Shown here piece after piece: positions 1-8,869 of a stretch of 64,000 nucleotides of DNA (its first letter is position 1; each line of letters starts with the position of its first letter). The notes below the pieces were generated by a model. The model did no database searches and had not been told where the DNA came from. It saw only the letters and a program-made list of their open reading frames with translations. Origin of the DNA: Cyanobacteriota bacterium erpe_2018_sw_21hr_WHONDRS-SW48-000092_B_bin.40. GTDB lineage: Bacteria > Cyanobacteriota > Vampirovibrionia > Obscuribacterales > Obscuribacteraceae. The DNA is taken from NCBI GenBank assembly GCA_030917395.1, contig JAUPUU010000297.1:1-64000 (forward strand), given 5' to 3'. The position numbers and the translations under genes are program-made.

Positions 1-243
1 GGCCCAAGTGGCCCTGCTGGACCTGGCGGCCCGAGTGGCCCTGCTGGACCTGGCGGCCCGAGTGGCCCTGCTGGACCTGGCGGCCCGAGTGGCCCTGCTG
101 GACCTGGCGGCCCGAGTGGCCCTGCTGGACCTGGCGGACCAAGTGGCCCTGCTGGACCTGGCGGCCCGAGTGGCCCTGCTGGACCTGGCGGCCCGAGTGG
201 CCCTGCTGGACCTAAAGGTCCGAGCGGCCCAGCTGGACCGAGT
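1..243 (+). repeat. 27-bp tandem repeat inside the collagen-like gene
   Basis: Nine consecutive 27-bp units begin at 1, 28, 55, 82, 109, 136, 163, 190 and 217. Each encodes the nine residues Gly-Pro-Ser-Gly-Pro-Ala-Gly-Pro-Gly or a close variant. The first seven are nearly identical in DNA, while the last two diverge and introduce lysine and serine codons. Near-identity at the DNA level suggests recent unit duplication. The unit length is a multiple of three, so copy-number changes would keep the frame. The array probably continues to the left of the window. Confidence 0.9.
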
Positions 244-492
244 GGACCTAAAGGACCGAGTGGACCTTCTGGCCCCAGCGGCCCTAAAGGCCCGGGTGGT
301 CCTTCGGGACCCGGTGGGCCTAGTGGACCTGGTGGACCGGGAAGCTCGGCTGGGCCTGCTGGACCTGGTGGTCCTTTCGGCCCCGGTGGACCAGGTGGAC
401 CGGCTGGCCCTGGTGGACCAGGTGGACCGGCTGGAGCTGTTGGACCTGGCGGACCCAGTGGACCGACCGGTTCAGTTGCACCCGGGGGCTAA
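1..492 (+). CDS. Collagen-like Gly-X-Y repeat protein, 3' end (5' end outside window)
   Basis: An open frame runs from the first base to a TAA at 490-492 with no start inside the window, so this is the C-terminal 163 residues of a longer protein. Almost every third residue is glycine, mostly as Gly-Pro-Ser, Gly-Pro-Ala and Gly-Pro-Gly triplets, with Gly-Pro-Lys triplets near residues 69-98. This is a collagen triple-helix pattern. One triplet at 343-351 (Ser-Ser-Ala) breaks the glycine register. The tail ends in Ser-Val-Ala-Pro-Gly-Gly with no membrane anchor or sorting motif. Bacterial collagen-like proteins are usually surface or secreted fibres; that role is inferred, because the N-terminal signal and head domain are not visible. 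Longer ATG-started frames over this region, such as the one from position 8, are out-of-register readings of the same repeat. Confidence 0.85.
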   Translation, partial: GPSGPAGPGGPSGPAGPGGPSGPAGPGGPSGPAGPGGPSGPAGPGGPSGPAGPGGPSGPAGPGGPSGPAGPKGPSGPAGPSGPKGPSGPSGPSGPKGPGGPSGPGGPSGPGGPGSSAGPAGPGGPFGPGGPGGPAGPGGPGGPAGAVGPGGPSGPTGSVAPGG

Positions 493-517
493 TCTTCGCT
501 CTATTTCATTGCTAAAT

Positions 518-546
518 AAAAAGGCGGCTGTTGAAGCCGCCTTTTT
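518..546. terminator. Bidirectional terminator between collagen-like gene and sdhB
   Basis: A perfect 7-bp stem (GGCGGCT at 523-529 with AGCCGCC at 535-541) has five A residues before it and five T residues after it. It can therefore stop transcription from both converging genes. It sits 26 bp after the collagen-like stop codon and 19 bp after the sdhB stop on the other strand. Confidence 0.85.
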
Positions 547-564
547 GATTATTTACTTGCTTAC

Positions 565-1323
565 TTATTTCTTTTTGCCGCCGCCCAAAACGCCGCGGAT
601 GAATTTACCTAGTGGATCATAGAACTCATCTACCACTCTTTCCTTCAATGGAATGATGGCATTGTCAGTGATGTGAATATCCTCAGGACAAACTTCAGTG
701 CAGCACTTTGTGATGTTGCAATAGCCGATGTGGCCTTCATCCTTCAGGTACTTCATACGGTTCGCTTCATCGAGCGGATGCATTTCCAATCCAGCTACCC
801 GCACCATGAAGCGTGGGCCCATGAAGTTGTCTTTGCGTTCATGATCGCGCAGAACGTGGCAGACATTCTGGCACAGGAAGCATTCGATACATTTGCGAAA
901 CTCTTGAACGCGCTCGATATCTTCTTGATAGATAGTCCAGTCGGCGTCAGGAGAAGGCGAAAATGCTTTGATTTTTTTATTGACTTCGTAGTTCCAGCTA
1001 ACATCGGTGACCAAGTCTTTGATGATTGGAAAAGTCTTGATTGGCTGTACACAGATATCTTCGCCATCTTTGAACGAATCCATTCTCGATTTACACATCA
1101 AAGAAGGCATGCCGTTTACTTCGGCACTACATGAACCGCACTTAGCTGCCTTGCAATTCCAACGCACAGCTAGCTCAGGGTCAAAGTTTTGTTGAATGTA
1201 GTGAATGGCGTCTAGCACAACCATCCCAGCTTCAACAGGCACTTTGTAAGATTGAAACTCACCCTTGTCTTTAGTGCCTCTGTATACCTTCAGGGTCGCT
1301 TGACGACCGTTCGACTCAGGCAT
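565..1323 (-). CDS. sdhB: Succinate dehydrogenase iron-sulfur subunit
   Basis: The 252-residue protein passes electrons from the flavoprotein SdhA to the membrane quinone site in complex II. Residues Cys57, Cys62, Cys65 and Cys77 form the plant-ferredoxin-type [2Fe-2S] site (motif CKAAKCGSC). Cys145-x-x-Cys148-x-x-Cys151, Cys155, Cys202, Cys207/208 and Cys212 supply the [4Fe-4S] and [3Fe-4S] sites. Length is normal for the family. The ATG overlaps the end of sdhA by 8 bp, so the two are probably translationally coupled. It is the last gene of the sdhC-sdhA-sdhB operon and ends at the bidirectional terminator. Fumarate reductase is the alternative reading; the aerobic gene context favours succinate oxidation. 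Confidence 0.95.
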   Translation of the reverse strand: MPESNGRQATLKVYRGTKDKGEFQSYKVPVEAGMVVLDAIHYIQQNFDPELAVRWNCKAAKCGSCSAEVNGMPSLMCKSRMDSFKDGEDICVQPIKTFPIIKDLVTDVSWNYEVNKKIKAFSPSPDADWTIYQEDIERVQEFRKCIECFLCQNVCHVLRDHERKDNFMGPRFMVRVAGLEMHPLDEANRMKYLKDEGHIGYCNITKCCTEVCPEDIHITDNAIIPLKERVVDEFYDPLGKFIRGVLGGGKKK

Positions 1324-3139
1324 TGGCGGGCTCCTTTTTTACGAAAAGATCTTGAAGTTCTGCAGGCATCTCTGGCAGTGGAGTGTGCTCCAAAACCATC
1401 TTGCCATCAGGTCCTTTACTGCAGGCTGAGTTCTTTGTTCCCCAGGCTTTTTCTGTGTTTGGATAGTCGAGGCGGCTATGAGCACCACGGCTTTCATGGC
1501 GAGATAAGGCACTGCGAGCAATGGCTTCTGAGCAAATCATCATGTTCTTAAGATCGCGGCACATGTGCCAACCAGGGTTAAAGGCTTTTGTACCTTTAGC
1601 ACCAGCTTTCTCTACTTCTGCCTTGAGCTCTTCTAGCTTGGCCACTCCAGTTGCTAGTTCTGCTTCTTCGCGGAAGATGCCGACATATGTCGACATGATT
1701 TTGTTTAGCTCTTTGTGCACGTCGTATGGATTTTTGCCGTCCTTGAGCAAGAACGGTGCTTCCATTTCGGCAATGGCTTCTTTGACAAACTTGTCATCAA
1801 TTTTGGGTTCGCTAGTTATGCCTTTGACATACTCAACGGCGCCAGCACCAGCTCTCTTGCCGAATACCACAAGGTCAGACAAGGAGTTGCCGCCGAGGCG
1901 GTTGGCACCGTGCATGCCCCCAGAGCATTCTCCAGCAGCAAACAGTCCAGGCACTCGTGACATTTGAGTTTCAGCATCAACTCTAATACCACCCATGGTG
2001 TAGTGCATAGTTGGTCCAACTTCCATTGGGCCAGCTGTGATGTCTACATCTGCCAGGTCTTTGAACTGGTGATACATCGAAGGAAGTTTCTTCTTCACGC
2101 GCTCTGAATCTTGATAGCTGATATCAAGGAAAACACCACCGTGAGGGGAGCCGCGTCCTTCTTTCACTTCTGTGTAGATGGCACGGGCGACGTTGTCGCG
2201 AGTAGACAATTCTGGTGGACGACGGGCTTCAGTGCGGGTTCCGGCCAGGGCAGCATTAACCCAGGTGACAGCTTCAGCTTCGTCAGCAGCATAATCGTTT
2301 CTAGTGGCTTCAGGTAGATATTTGAACATGAAGCGCTCGCCCAGGCTGTTGCGCAAGATGCCGCCTTCACCACGCACGCCTTCTGTTACCAGAATGCCGC
2401 GCACTCCTGGTGGCCAGACCATGCCAGTGGGGTGGAACTGAATGAACTCCATATCGATTAATTCAGCGCCAGCATCGTAGGCTAAGCCTTGGCCATCACC
2501 AGTGTATTCCCATGAGTTGGACGTAACTGTGTAGGCCTTGCCTGTTCCGCCAGTGGCAAGAACTATAGCTTTAGTTTTGAAGAGAATATAGCGACCATCT
2601 TCGCGGTAATAGCCAAAAGCGCCAGCGATTTTGTCACCGTCTTTGATTAGCTTAGTGATGGTGCATTCCATATAAACTTCGATGCCCTGGTGGACACCGC
2701 GGTCTTGAAGTGTGCGGATCATCTCTAGGCCAGTTCTGTCACCAACGTGGCAGAGACGCTTCCAGGTATGGCCACCAAAAGCCCGCTGCAGGATTTTGCC
2801 GTCTTTAGTGCGGTCGAACACGGCACCCCAGCGCTCTAGTTCTTTCACCCGATCTGGTGCTTCTTGAGCGTGCAACTGAGCCATGCGCCAGTTGTTTAAC
2901 TGCTTGCCACCGTTCATGGTGTCTTTGAAGTGAGTTTGCCAGCCATCCATCGGGTCTACGTTTGCTAGAGCAGCGGCGACACCGCCTTCTGCCATAACAG
3001 TGTGCGCTTTGCCTAAGAGTGATTTGCAGACCAGTCCTACGCTGACACCCTGGCCAGATACTTCGATGGCGGCTCTCAGGCCCGCTCCACCGGCTCCAAT
3101 TACCAGGACGTCGTGTTCTCTAATTTCGTATTCGCTCAT
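1316..3139 (-). CDS. sdhA: Succinate dehydrogenase flavoprotein subunit
   Basis: The 607-residue FAD subunit oxidises succinate to fumarate on the cytoplasmic face of complex II. The dinucleotide-binding motif GAGGAG lies at residues 15-20. His46 in the segment AHTVMAEGG matches the histidine that binds FAD covalently in SdhA/FrdA. The substrate-site segments QFHPTGM and RGEGGILRNS follow, with HYTMGGIRVD further on. It lies 3 bp downstream of the membrane subunit and overlaps sdhB, so the three genes are one transcription unit. Confidence 0.95.
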   Translation of the reverse strand: MSEYEIREHDVLVIGAGGAGLRAAIEVSGQGVSVGLVCKSLLGKAHTVMAEGGVAAALANVDPMDGWQTHFKDTMNGGKQLNNWRMAQLHAQEAPDRVKELERWGAVFDRTKDGKILQRAFGGHTWKRLCHVGDRTGLEMIRTLQDRGVHQGIEVYMECTITKLIKDGDKIAGAFGYYREDGRYILFKTKAIVLATGGTGKAYTVTSNSWEYTGDGQGLAYDAGAELIDMEFIQFHPTGMVWPPGVRGILVTEGVRGEGGILRNSLGERFMFKYLPEATRNDYAADEAEAVTWVNAALAGTRTEARRPPELSTRDNVARAIYTEVKEGRGSPHGGVFLDISYQDSERVKKKLPSMYHQFKDLADVDITAGPMEVGPTMHYTMGGIRVDAETQMSRVPGLFAAGECSGGMHGANRLGGNSLSDLVVFGKRAGAGAVEYVKGITSEPKIDDKFVKEAIAEMEAPFLLKDGKNPYDVHKELNKIMSTYVGIFREEAELATGVAKLEELKAEVEKAGAKGTKAFNPGWHMCRDLKNMMICSEAIARSALSRHESRGAHSRLDYPNTEKAWGTKNSACSKGPDGKMVLEHTPLPEMPAELQDLFVKKEPANA

Positions 3140-3142
3140 AAT

Positions 3143-3943
3143 TTAAAATAATTGAAATGCAATGTTGGGATCGACACAGGTGTAACGGATATATAGATCA
3201 GTCAGGGCCACAGAAAACAGTGAGGTCCAAGCCCATTGCTGGTGACGCTCATTGAATTTTGTTACTAGCTGCCAGGCCTGGAAGGCTGGTTTAACTTTTG
3301 ACTCATTGGAAGGGCAAGAGAAGCAATCTTCTTTACCGCCGACGATGTGTCTGCAAGCATGGCAGCCAAAGGTGTAACCCGACAGAAGAATGCAGTTAGC
3401 GATCATTACGAGGGTTAACACACTCATGTGGAATGACCCGTCGTAATAGAGAGTCTTGATGGCATCCCACCAGAGAATCAGTAGCACTGGTGTGGCTACA
3501 TAGAAGGCATAGCGATGCAGATTTTGCAGAACAAAGGGGAAAGATTGTTCGCCAGTGTAGCCTTTGCCTTTGAACATGCCCACGGTGCAAGCCGGTGGAT
3601 GCATAAAGTAAGAGCGGTAATAGGCCTTGCGGTAGTAGTAGCAAGTCGCTCTGAATGAAAGGGGAATCCAAAGAATCAAGAAGGCTGGCGATAGTGGCCA
3701 CCACGGCACAAACTCTTTCAAATTAGGAGAATAGAAAGGCGAGAGGTAAGGGCCTACTTCATAAAGATTGTTTTCGATGGCTCTGCCAGTTGCATAAATG
3801 CCGAAAGCCGTAAAAACAAAAGCAATTAGAAATGGTTCAACCCACCAGTTGTCTTTGCGTGAGGTGGGGCCTTCATAAGCTGGCACTGCATTTGATTGCG
3901 GGAGCTTTGATTCAGGCAGATCAGTAAGTTGCGATTGGGTCAT
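3143..3943 (-). CDS. sdhC: Succinate dehydrogenase membrane anchor (large single-subunit type)
   Basis: About 266 residues with roughly five hydrophobic segments form the quinone-reducing membrane anchor of complex II. The segment FRATCYYYRKAYYRSYF followed by HPPAC is characteristic of the anchor next to sdhAB in actinobacteria and some other phyla. It is unlike the small SdhC/SdhD pair of proteobacteria. Histidines such as those in NLHRYAF and CHACRHIVGG are candidate haem ligands. The frame is open to 4009, but I chose the ATG at 3943. A perfect -10 box lies at 4010-4015, which would put transcription start near 4003, and AGGAG precedes the 3943 ATG. The extra 22 residues also look non-coding. 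Subunit class was assigned from memory of the family. Confidence 0.85.
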   Translation of the reverse strand: MTQSQLTDLPESKLPQSNAVPAYEGPTSRKDNWWVEPFLIAFVFTAFGIYATGRAIENNLYEVGPYLSPFYSPNLKEFVPWWPLSPAFLILWIPLSFRATCYYYRKAYYRSYFMHPPACTVGMFKGKGYTGEQSFPFVLQNLHRYAFYVATPVLLILWWDAIKTLYYDGSFHMSVLTLVMIANCILLSGYTFGCHACRHIVGGKEDCFSCPSNESKVKPAFQAWQLVTKFNERHQQWAWTSLFSVALTDLYIRYTCVDPNIAFQLF

Positions 3944-4009
3944 TTGAATGTTCAATCTCCTGGGATGCTCAGAGCCATAACAGCTCCGGTCCACTATCGG
4001 ACATAACAA

Positions 4010-4015
4010 ATTATA
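4010..4015 (-). promoter_or_regulatory. -10 box of the sdh operon
   Basis: The minus strand reads TATAAT here, 67 bp upstream of the sdhC start chosen above. I see no good -35 hexamer at 16-18 bp (GTCACA or GGTCAC are the options), so an activator or an alternative sigma factor may be needed. The assignment rests on the perfect -10 match and its position. Confidence 0.45.
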
Positions 4016-4334
4016 GCCAGCTGAAACGCTGTGTGACCCAGCTTTTGTCTAATTTTCGGAAACCTCAAGCGCCCTACATTTGCTTGTCTAATTCGTTTCT
4101 ATTGGCTTAGCAAGCATAAAAAGAAAGTTGCAAAGTACAAAAGCGTTGCTTGCCTCTTCTCCTTATAATCCACTCATTTTGTTGTGGCCAGGAACTTGTC
4201 TTTGGCTCTGGCGTCTTTTTAAGAATGTTAGCTTTGAACTTTTTGTCCTAATTGGTCGTTATTAGCAGTATGGATACTAGGTTCAAATTTAGAAGGCTAT
4301 CTCTTTCGAGAAGGCCTGGGCAAGGAGCTTTATC
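4016..4334. other. Divergent intergenic region between sdh operon and the 4335 gene
   Basis: No gene is seen. The segment carries two copies of TTGTCTAATT (4045-4054 and 4084-4093), 39 bp apart. The first extends to TTGTCTAATTTTCGG, a motif that recurs in two spacers near 53.5 and 55.1 kb. On the plus strand a TATAAT hexamer lies at 4164-4169, but without a convincing -35 box. Regulatory function is inferred. Confidence 0.4.
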
Positions 4335-4631
4335 ATGAATGCCAAAGTGCGTAAGTCTAAAACTAGCGAGAGCCGCAAGAAGTCTCAGGCACAGCCTCTA
4401 ACCAAGGCTGAGATAGCCGCCAATCAAGCTATCGCTAAAAGACTAGATGAATCTATTCCCCTAAATACACCAGAATGGCACAAGGTGGAACAAATGCTGA
4501 TGCGTTTGACCGAATTTGCCCCGACAGACCTGGTTTTCGACGTAGCTAGTGCCATTGCCTTTTATGCTGACGATCAAGCTAAGCGTGGATATATACTAGG
4601 CACTCATGATTCGTGTAAGTTAGTTGCCTAG
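4335..4631 (+). CDS. Hypothetical protein, 98 aa
   Basis: I do not recognise the family. The first 30 residues are rich in Lys, Ser and Arg. The remainder is an acidic-amphipathic helical segment (EWHKVEQMLMRLTEF, then DLVFDVASAIAFYADDQAKRG). There is no signal peptide or membrane span, so it is probably cytoplasmic. AAGGAG lies 8-9 bp before the ATG, which supports the start. Only 6 bp separate it from the acetyltransferase gene downstream, so the two probably share a transcript. Confidence 0.7.
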   Translation: MNAKVRKSKTSESRKKSQAQPLTKAEIAANQAIAKRLDESIPLNTPEWHKVEQMLMRLTEFAPTDLVFDVASAIAFYADDQAKRGYILGTHDSCKLVA

Positions 4632-4637
4632 TTTTGC

Positions 4638-5138
4638 GTGAGAACAAAGTTGCAAATTCGTCCAGCTCAGCTGTCTGATTGCCAAGCTATATCTAGTCTG
4701 TATAACTATTATGTCGAGAACTCGACAGCTACTTTTGCTTTAGAGCCTGAAGAGCTAGTTGAGCGTGAGACCTGGTTGAGGCAGCACCTTGAACACGGTC
4801 TGCCTGTAATTGTGGCTGAGTTGGATAGCCAAGTGGTGGCTTTTGCCTCTCTTTCTTTCTACCATCAGCGTTGCGCTTACCGGCAGACCGTTGAAGCGTC
4901 AATTTATGTTGATCATGATTTTCTCTCGCGCGGCTATGGCCGATTGCTCATGAATGAGTTGATGAAATTAGCAGAGAAAGCCGGTTTCCATGCTGTCCTT
5001 GGTTTGATCTGTAGCGAGAATGCAGCGAGCATAAAACTGATGCTTGACTTTGGTTTCTTTGAGGCGGGCTGTCTCAAGCAGGTAGGAAAAAAATACGATC
5101 GTTGGCTGGATGTGGCAATATTAGAGAAAATCCTCTAA
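4638..5138 (+). CDS. GNAT N-acetyltransferase, phosphinothricin/methionine-sulfoximine acetyltransferase-like
   Basis: The 166-residue protein has the GNAT fold: IRPAQLSDCQAISSLYNYY at the N-terminus, the acetyl-CoA loop SRGYGRLLMNEL near residues 95-105, and the C-terminal signature GKKYDRWLDV. That signature and the length match the PAT/Bar/MddA (YncA) branch, which acetylates amino-acid analogues such as methionine sulfoximine or phosphinothricin. The exact substrate is not shown by the sequence. Translation starts at GTG, 6 bp after the stop of the preceding gene, suggesting coupling. No separate promoter is visible. Confidence 0.85.
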   Translation: MRTKLQIRPAQLSDCQAISSLYNYYVENSTATFALEPEELVERETWLRQHLEHGLPVIVAELDSQVVAFASLSFYHQRCAYRQTVEASIYVDHDFLSRGYGRLLMNELMKLAEKAGFHAVLGLICSENAASIKLMLDFGFFEAGCLKQVGKKYDRWLDVAILEKIL

Positions 5139-5153
5139 TTACCTAAGTGCCAA

Positions 5154-6095
5154 TTGAAATTCAAAGCTAAAATTCGCGGTTCTCAAGAAAAGTCTGCCGA
5201 TGTGACGGCAGCTGTATCTGCCCTGGCAAGGCCGCAATCAACCCTTTGGCCCTACCTGTTTCTCGCTCCCCTTGCCTACCTGCTGCTTTCGCCACGGGTA
5301 AATATGCGGCTCTATCGTCGTCTGCTTTTTCAACCCACAGCCTTCCCCGAGCTGCTTGATGGTAAGTTTCCGCCAGCCATGGACGTTGAGCCCGAAGAAC
5401 TTTATTTCAACAGTTTTGGTGATCTAGATTCTAAAGAGACCTTGCACGGTTGGTATTTTCAACATCCTAAGCCCGATGCCCCCCTGGTTATTTTTAGCCA
5501 TGGCAACTCTGGCAATCTCACTATTCGTGCCCCTCTCTTTCAACTACTGCTTGAAAGTGGCGCTTCAGTGTTTATATATGACTATCGTGGTTTCGGCAAA
5601 AGCACCGGCTCTCCTACCGTAGAAGGCGTCTATCAGGATGGCTTAGCGGCCTATGACTTTGTCGTGAACAAGTTTGGCTTGTCAGCCGATCAAGTTTTTC
5701 TCTATGGAGAATCGCTTGGTGCTGCTGTTAGCAGTTTTATTTCGAGCAAGCGAAAAGCGGCTGGCTTGGTTCTGCAGTCTGGTTTTAGCTCCTTGCGCAA
5801 CATCGGCGGTGAGCGGGTTCGCGCTCTTAAGCTTTATCCGTCCTGGCTATTTCCTATGCCTGGCAACAGTAGTCGCGATATTTTGGCAGCAGAGCACCCG
5901 CCCTTGCTGATTATTCATGGCCAGCTTGATCAGTCTGTGGCTTTCCATCATGCTCAGGCACTCTATGATTGTGCTTCTCAGCCAAAGCAGCTATTGGCCC
6001 TGCCAGCGAGTGGACATTCTGATTTAGTGGCTACGGCAAAAGATACTTTGAAAGAAAATCTCACGGCCTTCTTTAGCCGCTTTGGTCAATCTTAG
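5154..6095 (+). CDS. Membrane-anchored alpha/beta hydrolase (ABHD13/BEM46-like)
   Basis: A serine hydrolase of 313 residues. The elbow motif GESLG gives nucleophile Ser187; Asp259 (HGQLDQS) and His288 (ASGHSD) complete the likely triad. The oxyanion segment SHGNSGN is at 115-121 and YDYRGFGKS at 142-150. One hydrophobic segment at residues 31-46 could anchor the N-terminus in the inner membrane. These features match the BEM46/YfhR/ABHD13 group, whose substrates are mostly unknown. The start is a TTG with no clear ribosome-binding site, so the true N-terminus may lie a little downstream, such as the in-frame GTG near residue 17. Confidence 0.8.
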   Translation: MKFKAKIRGSQEKSADVTAAVSALARPQSTLWPYLFLAPLAYLLLSPRVNMRLYRRLLFQPTAFPELLDGKFPPAMDVEPEELYFNSFGDLDSKETLHGWYFQHPKPDAPLVIFSHGNSGNLTIRAPLFQLLLESGASVFIYDYRGFGKSTGSPTVEGVYQDGLAAYDFVVNKFGLSADQVFLYGESLGAAVSSFISSKRKAAGLVLQSGFSSLRNIGGERVRALKLYPSWLFPMPGNSSRDILAAEHPPLLIIHGQLDQSVAFHHAQALYDCASQPKQLLALPASGHSDLVATAKDTLKENLTAFFSRFGQS

Positions 6096-6203
6096 TTACC
6101 CTCATTAATATATTGGTCACCCTAGATGCCCGCAGGCTCTAGCGGGTGTTAAATGGTAGTAAATATCCCTCGGCAATACTTAGCAGTAATAAGCGGAGGA
6201 GTC

Positions 6204-6428
6204 ATGAATAATCAATATTATTTGGTCAAAGGCCTGAACAAGCTGGCCCAGGGCTGGCATGAATTAGGTGAAGATGCTGTTGCTAAAAGCATCTATCGCT
6301 ACCTAATCAGCCTGCATCTAAGCACGGCCGAAGCATTCGACGACGACGAATTTTCGGCCATAATGCAAGGGTACGATGCCCTTATTAAGTGCAGCGATGT
6401 TGACGCAAAAGAGTTGGTTCACAACTAA
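6204..6428 (+). CDS. Hypothetical protein, 74 aa
   Basis: A small acidic protein with two predicted helices ([33 protein letters not shown] and the segment after it) that could form a TPR-like hairpin. The longer frame starts at 6153, but AGCGGAGGAG immediately before the ATG at 6204 decides the start. Its stop codon overlaps the aconitase stop on the other strand by 4 bp, so the two genes converge with no terminator between them. I cannot assign a function. Confidence 0.65.
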   Translation: MNNQYYLVKGLNKLAQGWHELGEDAVAKSIYRYLISLHLSTAEAFDDDEFSAIMQGYDALIKCSDVDAKELVHN

Positions 6429-8695
6429 TTTTTTTGGCTATTCTCACGAATCAAGTTAAGAGCAGATCCGGCTCTGAACCAGCCGATTTGTTCTTCGGTC
6501 ATGGTGTGCTTGACTGTAATTACTTCCATCGTTCCGTCGTGGTGCTTGATTTCAACTTCAAGATTTTTACCAGGTGCAAGAGCACCAAGATTTTTGATGC
6601 TGAAGCGGTCTAGCTCTTGAACTTTGTCGTAGTCAGCCGGATTGACGAAAGTCAGGGCAAGAATGCCTTGCTTCTTCAAATTGGTTTCGTGAATGCGGGC
6701 AAAGCTTCTCACAAGAACAGCCTTGCAGCCTAAGAACCGCGGCGACATGGCTGCATGCTCGCGGCTAGAACCTTCGCCGTAGTTCTGATCTCCGACTACT
6801 AGCCAGCCGGTTTTCTCTGCTTTGTAGTGGCGGGCAACTTCAGGATAAGTCATGCGCTTCTGATTCAAGACATCAAGGCCGATACCAACTTCTTTGCTGA
6901 AAGCGTTGATGGCGCCAATGAACATGTTGTCACTGATTTTATCGAGGTGACCACGGAACTTCAGCCATGGGCCAGCTGGAGAAATATGGTCGGTGGTGCA
7001 CTTGCCCAGGGCTTTGAGCAATACAGGAAGATTCTCGTAGTCTTTGCCATCCCAGGCGGCGAAAGGTTCGAGCAATTGCAGTCTGCCTGAATCAGGTGAG
7101 ACTGCTACTTTTACTTGATCACCATCAACTGCTGGAGGGATATAGCCGTTGTCTTCAGACTTGAAGCCTTTTGACGGTAACTCAGGGGCCTGTGGTGGCA
7201 CTAAGCTGAAGCTCTTACCGTCGCTGCCCACCATTGTGTCTTTCATGGGGTTGAATGACAGTGAACCGGATAGAGCTAGGGCTGTCACAATTTCAGGACT
7301 GCCGATGAAAGCTAGAGTTTCCGGGTTGCCATCATTGCGCTTTTGGAAGTTGCGGTTAAACGATGTAATGATCGAATTGCTTTCGCCTTGCTTGATGTCA
7401 TCGCGCTTCCACTGTCCAATACAAGGGCCGCAGGCATTGGCTAGCACTGTGCCACCAATTCCTTCAAGAGTTTTCAGTTGGCCATCACGGTCAATGGTCT
7501 CATAGATCTGCTCGGAGCCTGGAGTGATCAAGAAACCGCAGCTAGACTTGATTCCATGGTCCGCCCCTTGCTGAGCTACATGGGCTGCTCTGCTCATGTC
7601 TTCATAAGAAGAGTTAGTGCAGCTGCCAATTAAGGCATAGGTAAGTTTGTCTGGATAGCCCTTAGCTTTGATCTCGGCTGCAAATTCTGAAATTGGGCGA
7701 GCTAAGTCTGGTGTGTGAGGGCCCACTACATAAGGCTCAAGTTGGTCAAGATCAATTTCGACAACCTGGTCGAAGAATAGGGTTGGATTGGCAGCAACTT
7801 CAGGATCAGCAACCAGGCATTCTTTATACTGGTCGGCTAATTTTGCGAACTCTTCTCTCTTAGTGACGTTGAGATACTTAGCCATACGCTCGTCATAAGG
7901 GAAGATTGAAGTCGTTGCTCCAAGTTCTGCACCCATATTAGTGATGGTGGCTTTGCCAGTGCAACTAATAGATTTTGTGCCTTCGCCGAAATACTCGACA
8001 ATGGCTCCAGTACCACCAGCAACAGTTAAGATGCCAGCGATTTTGAGAATGACGTCTTTCGGCGAAGTCCAGCCGTTTAGCTTACCTTTGAGGTGAATGC
8101 CGATTAGTTTGGGCCAACGCAGACCCCAGGCTACTCCGGCCATGACGTCTACAGCATCGGCTCCGCCAACGCCGATTGCAACCATGCCCAGTCCGCCAGC
8201 GTTAGGCGTGTGCGAATCTGTGCCAATCATCATTGTGCCTGGCAAGGCATAGTTTTCTAGCACTACCTGGTGGATGATGCCAGCGCCGGGCTTCCAGAAA
8301 CCAATGCCGTGCTTGTTGCTGGCTGATTCGAGGAAGTCGTAAACTTCTTTGTTTTCGTCAAGAGCGCGCTCCATATCTTGCTCGGCGCCAACTCTTGCTT
8401 GAATTAGGTGATCGCAGTGCACCGTACTTGGTACTGCCACTGTTTTTAACTGAGCCTGCATAAACTGCAATAGAGCCATCTGTGCCGTGGCATCTTGCAT
8501 TGCCACTCGGTCTGGTCTTAAGAAGGCATAGGTTTCGCCGCGCTTAACTTCTTCAGTAGGCCAATGATCAAGGTGTGATGTCAACACCTTTTCTGCCAAT
8601 GTTAGCGGTCGACCAAATTTCTCTCTCGCTTCTTGATGCTTCTTGGGTAGCGCTTCGTAGAGTTTTTTGATATCCGATACTTTCAATTCAGCCAT
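6425..8695 (-). CDS. acnA: Aconitate hydratase, mitochondrial type
   Basis: Converts citrate to isocitrate in the TCA cycle through a [4Fe-4S] cluster. The 756-residue protein has cluster ligands Cys359 (GSCTNSS), Cys422 and Cys425 (CGPC), the substrate segment [14 protein letters not shown] at 158-171, and the swivel-domain motif [16 protein letters not shown] near residue 640. The length and the segment VHCDHLIQA match mitochondrial-type aconitase rather than AcnA/IRP1 (about 890 residues) or AcnB. The symbol is therefore used loosely. It stands alone, with its start 174 bp from the divergent transporter gene. Confidence 0.93.
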   Translation of the reverse strand: MAELKVSDIKKLYEALPKKHQEAREKFGRPLTLAEKVLTSHLDHWPTEEVKRGETYAFLRPDRVAMQDATAQMALLQFMQAQLKTVAVPSTVHCDHLIQARVGAEQDMERALDENKEVYDFLESASNKHGIGFWKPGAGIIHQVVLENYALPGTMMIGTDSHTPNAGGLGMVAIGVGGADAVDVMAGVAWGLRWPKLIGIHLKGKLNGWTSPKDVILKIAGILTVAGGTGAIVEYFGEGTKSISCTGKATITNMGAELGATTSIFPYDERMAKYLNVTKREEFAKLADQYKECLVADPEVAANPTLFFDQVVEIDLDQLEPYVVGPHTPDLARPISEFAAEIKAKGYPDKLTYALIGSCTNSSYEDMSRAAHVAQQGADHGIKSSCGFLITPGSEQIYETIDRDGQLKTLEGIGGTVLANACGPCIGQWKRDDIKQGESNSIITSFNRNFQKRNDGNPETLAFIGSPEIVTALALSGSLSFNPMKDTMVGSDGKSFSLVPPQAPELPSKGFKSEDNGYIPPAVDGDQVKVAVSPDSGRLQLLEPFAAWDGKDYENLPVLLKALGKCTTDHISPAGPWLKFRGHLDKISDNMFIGAINAFSKEVGIGLDVLNQKRMTYPEVARHYKAEKTGWLVVGDQNYGEGSSREHAAMSPRFLGCKAVLVRSFARIHETNLKKQGILALTFVNPADYDKVQELDRFSIKNLGALAPGKNLEVEIKHHDGTMEVITVKHTMTEEQIGWFRAGSALNLIRENSQKN

Positions 8696-8869
8696 TGCAG
8701 TCTCTCTTGTAGCTTCAGTCTAAGACTCTGATTGTACTATTTATCGCTCTCTAGTTGCTTTCCAAGTGCTGCGCTGAGCCCGTATAGCAGGCTGTCTTAA
8801 TTGAATATTTCAATTTGTTGACCGGCAGTGTTAGCATTGACGAGCAATTTTTTATATTGAGAAGAGACT

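Noticed and set aside
8..622. 204-residue frame over the collagen-like repeat starting at position 8
   Set aside because: It is an out-of-register reading of the 27-bp repeat. Frame 1 gives perfect Gly-X-Y triplets and ends just before the terminator.
3944..4009. N-terminal extension of the SDH membrane anchor
   Set aside because: A -10 box at 4010-4015 would start the transcript inside this extension, and AGGAG supports the later ATG.
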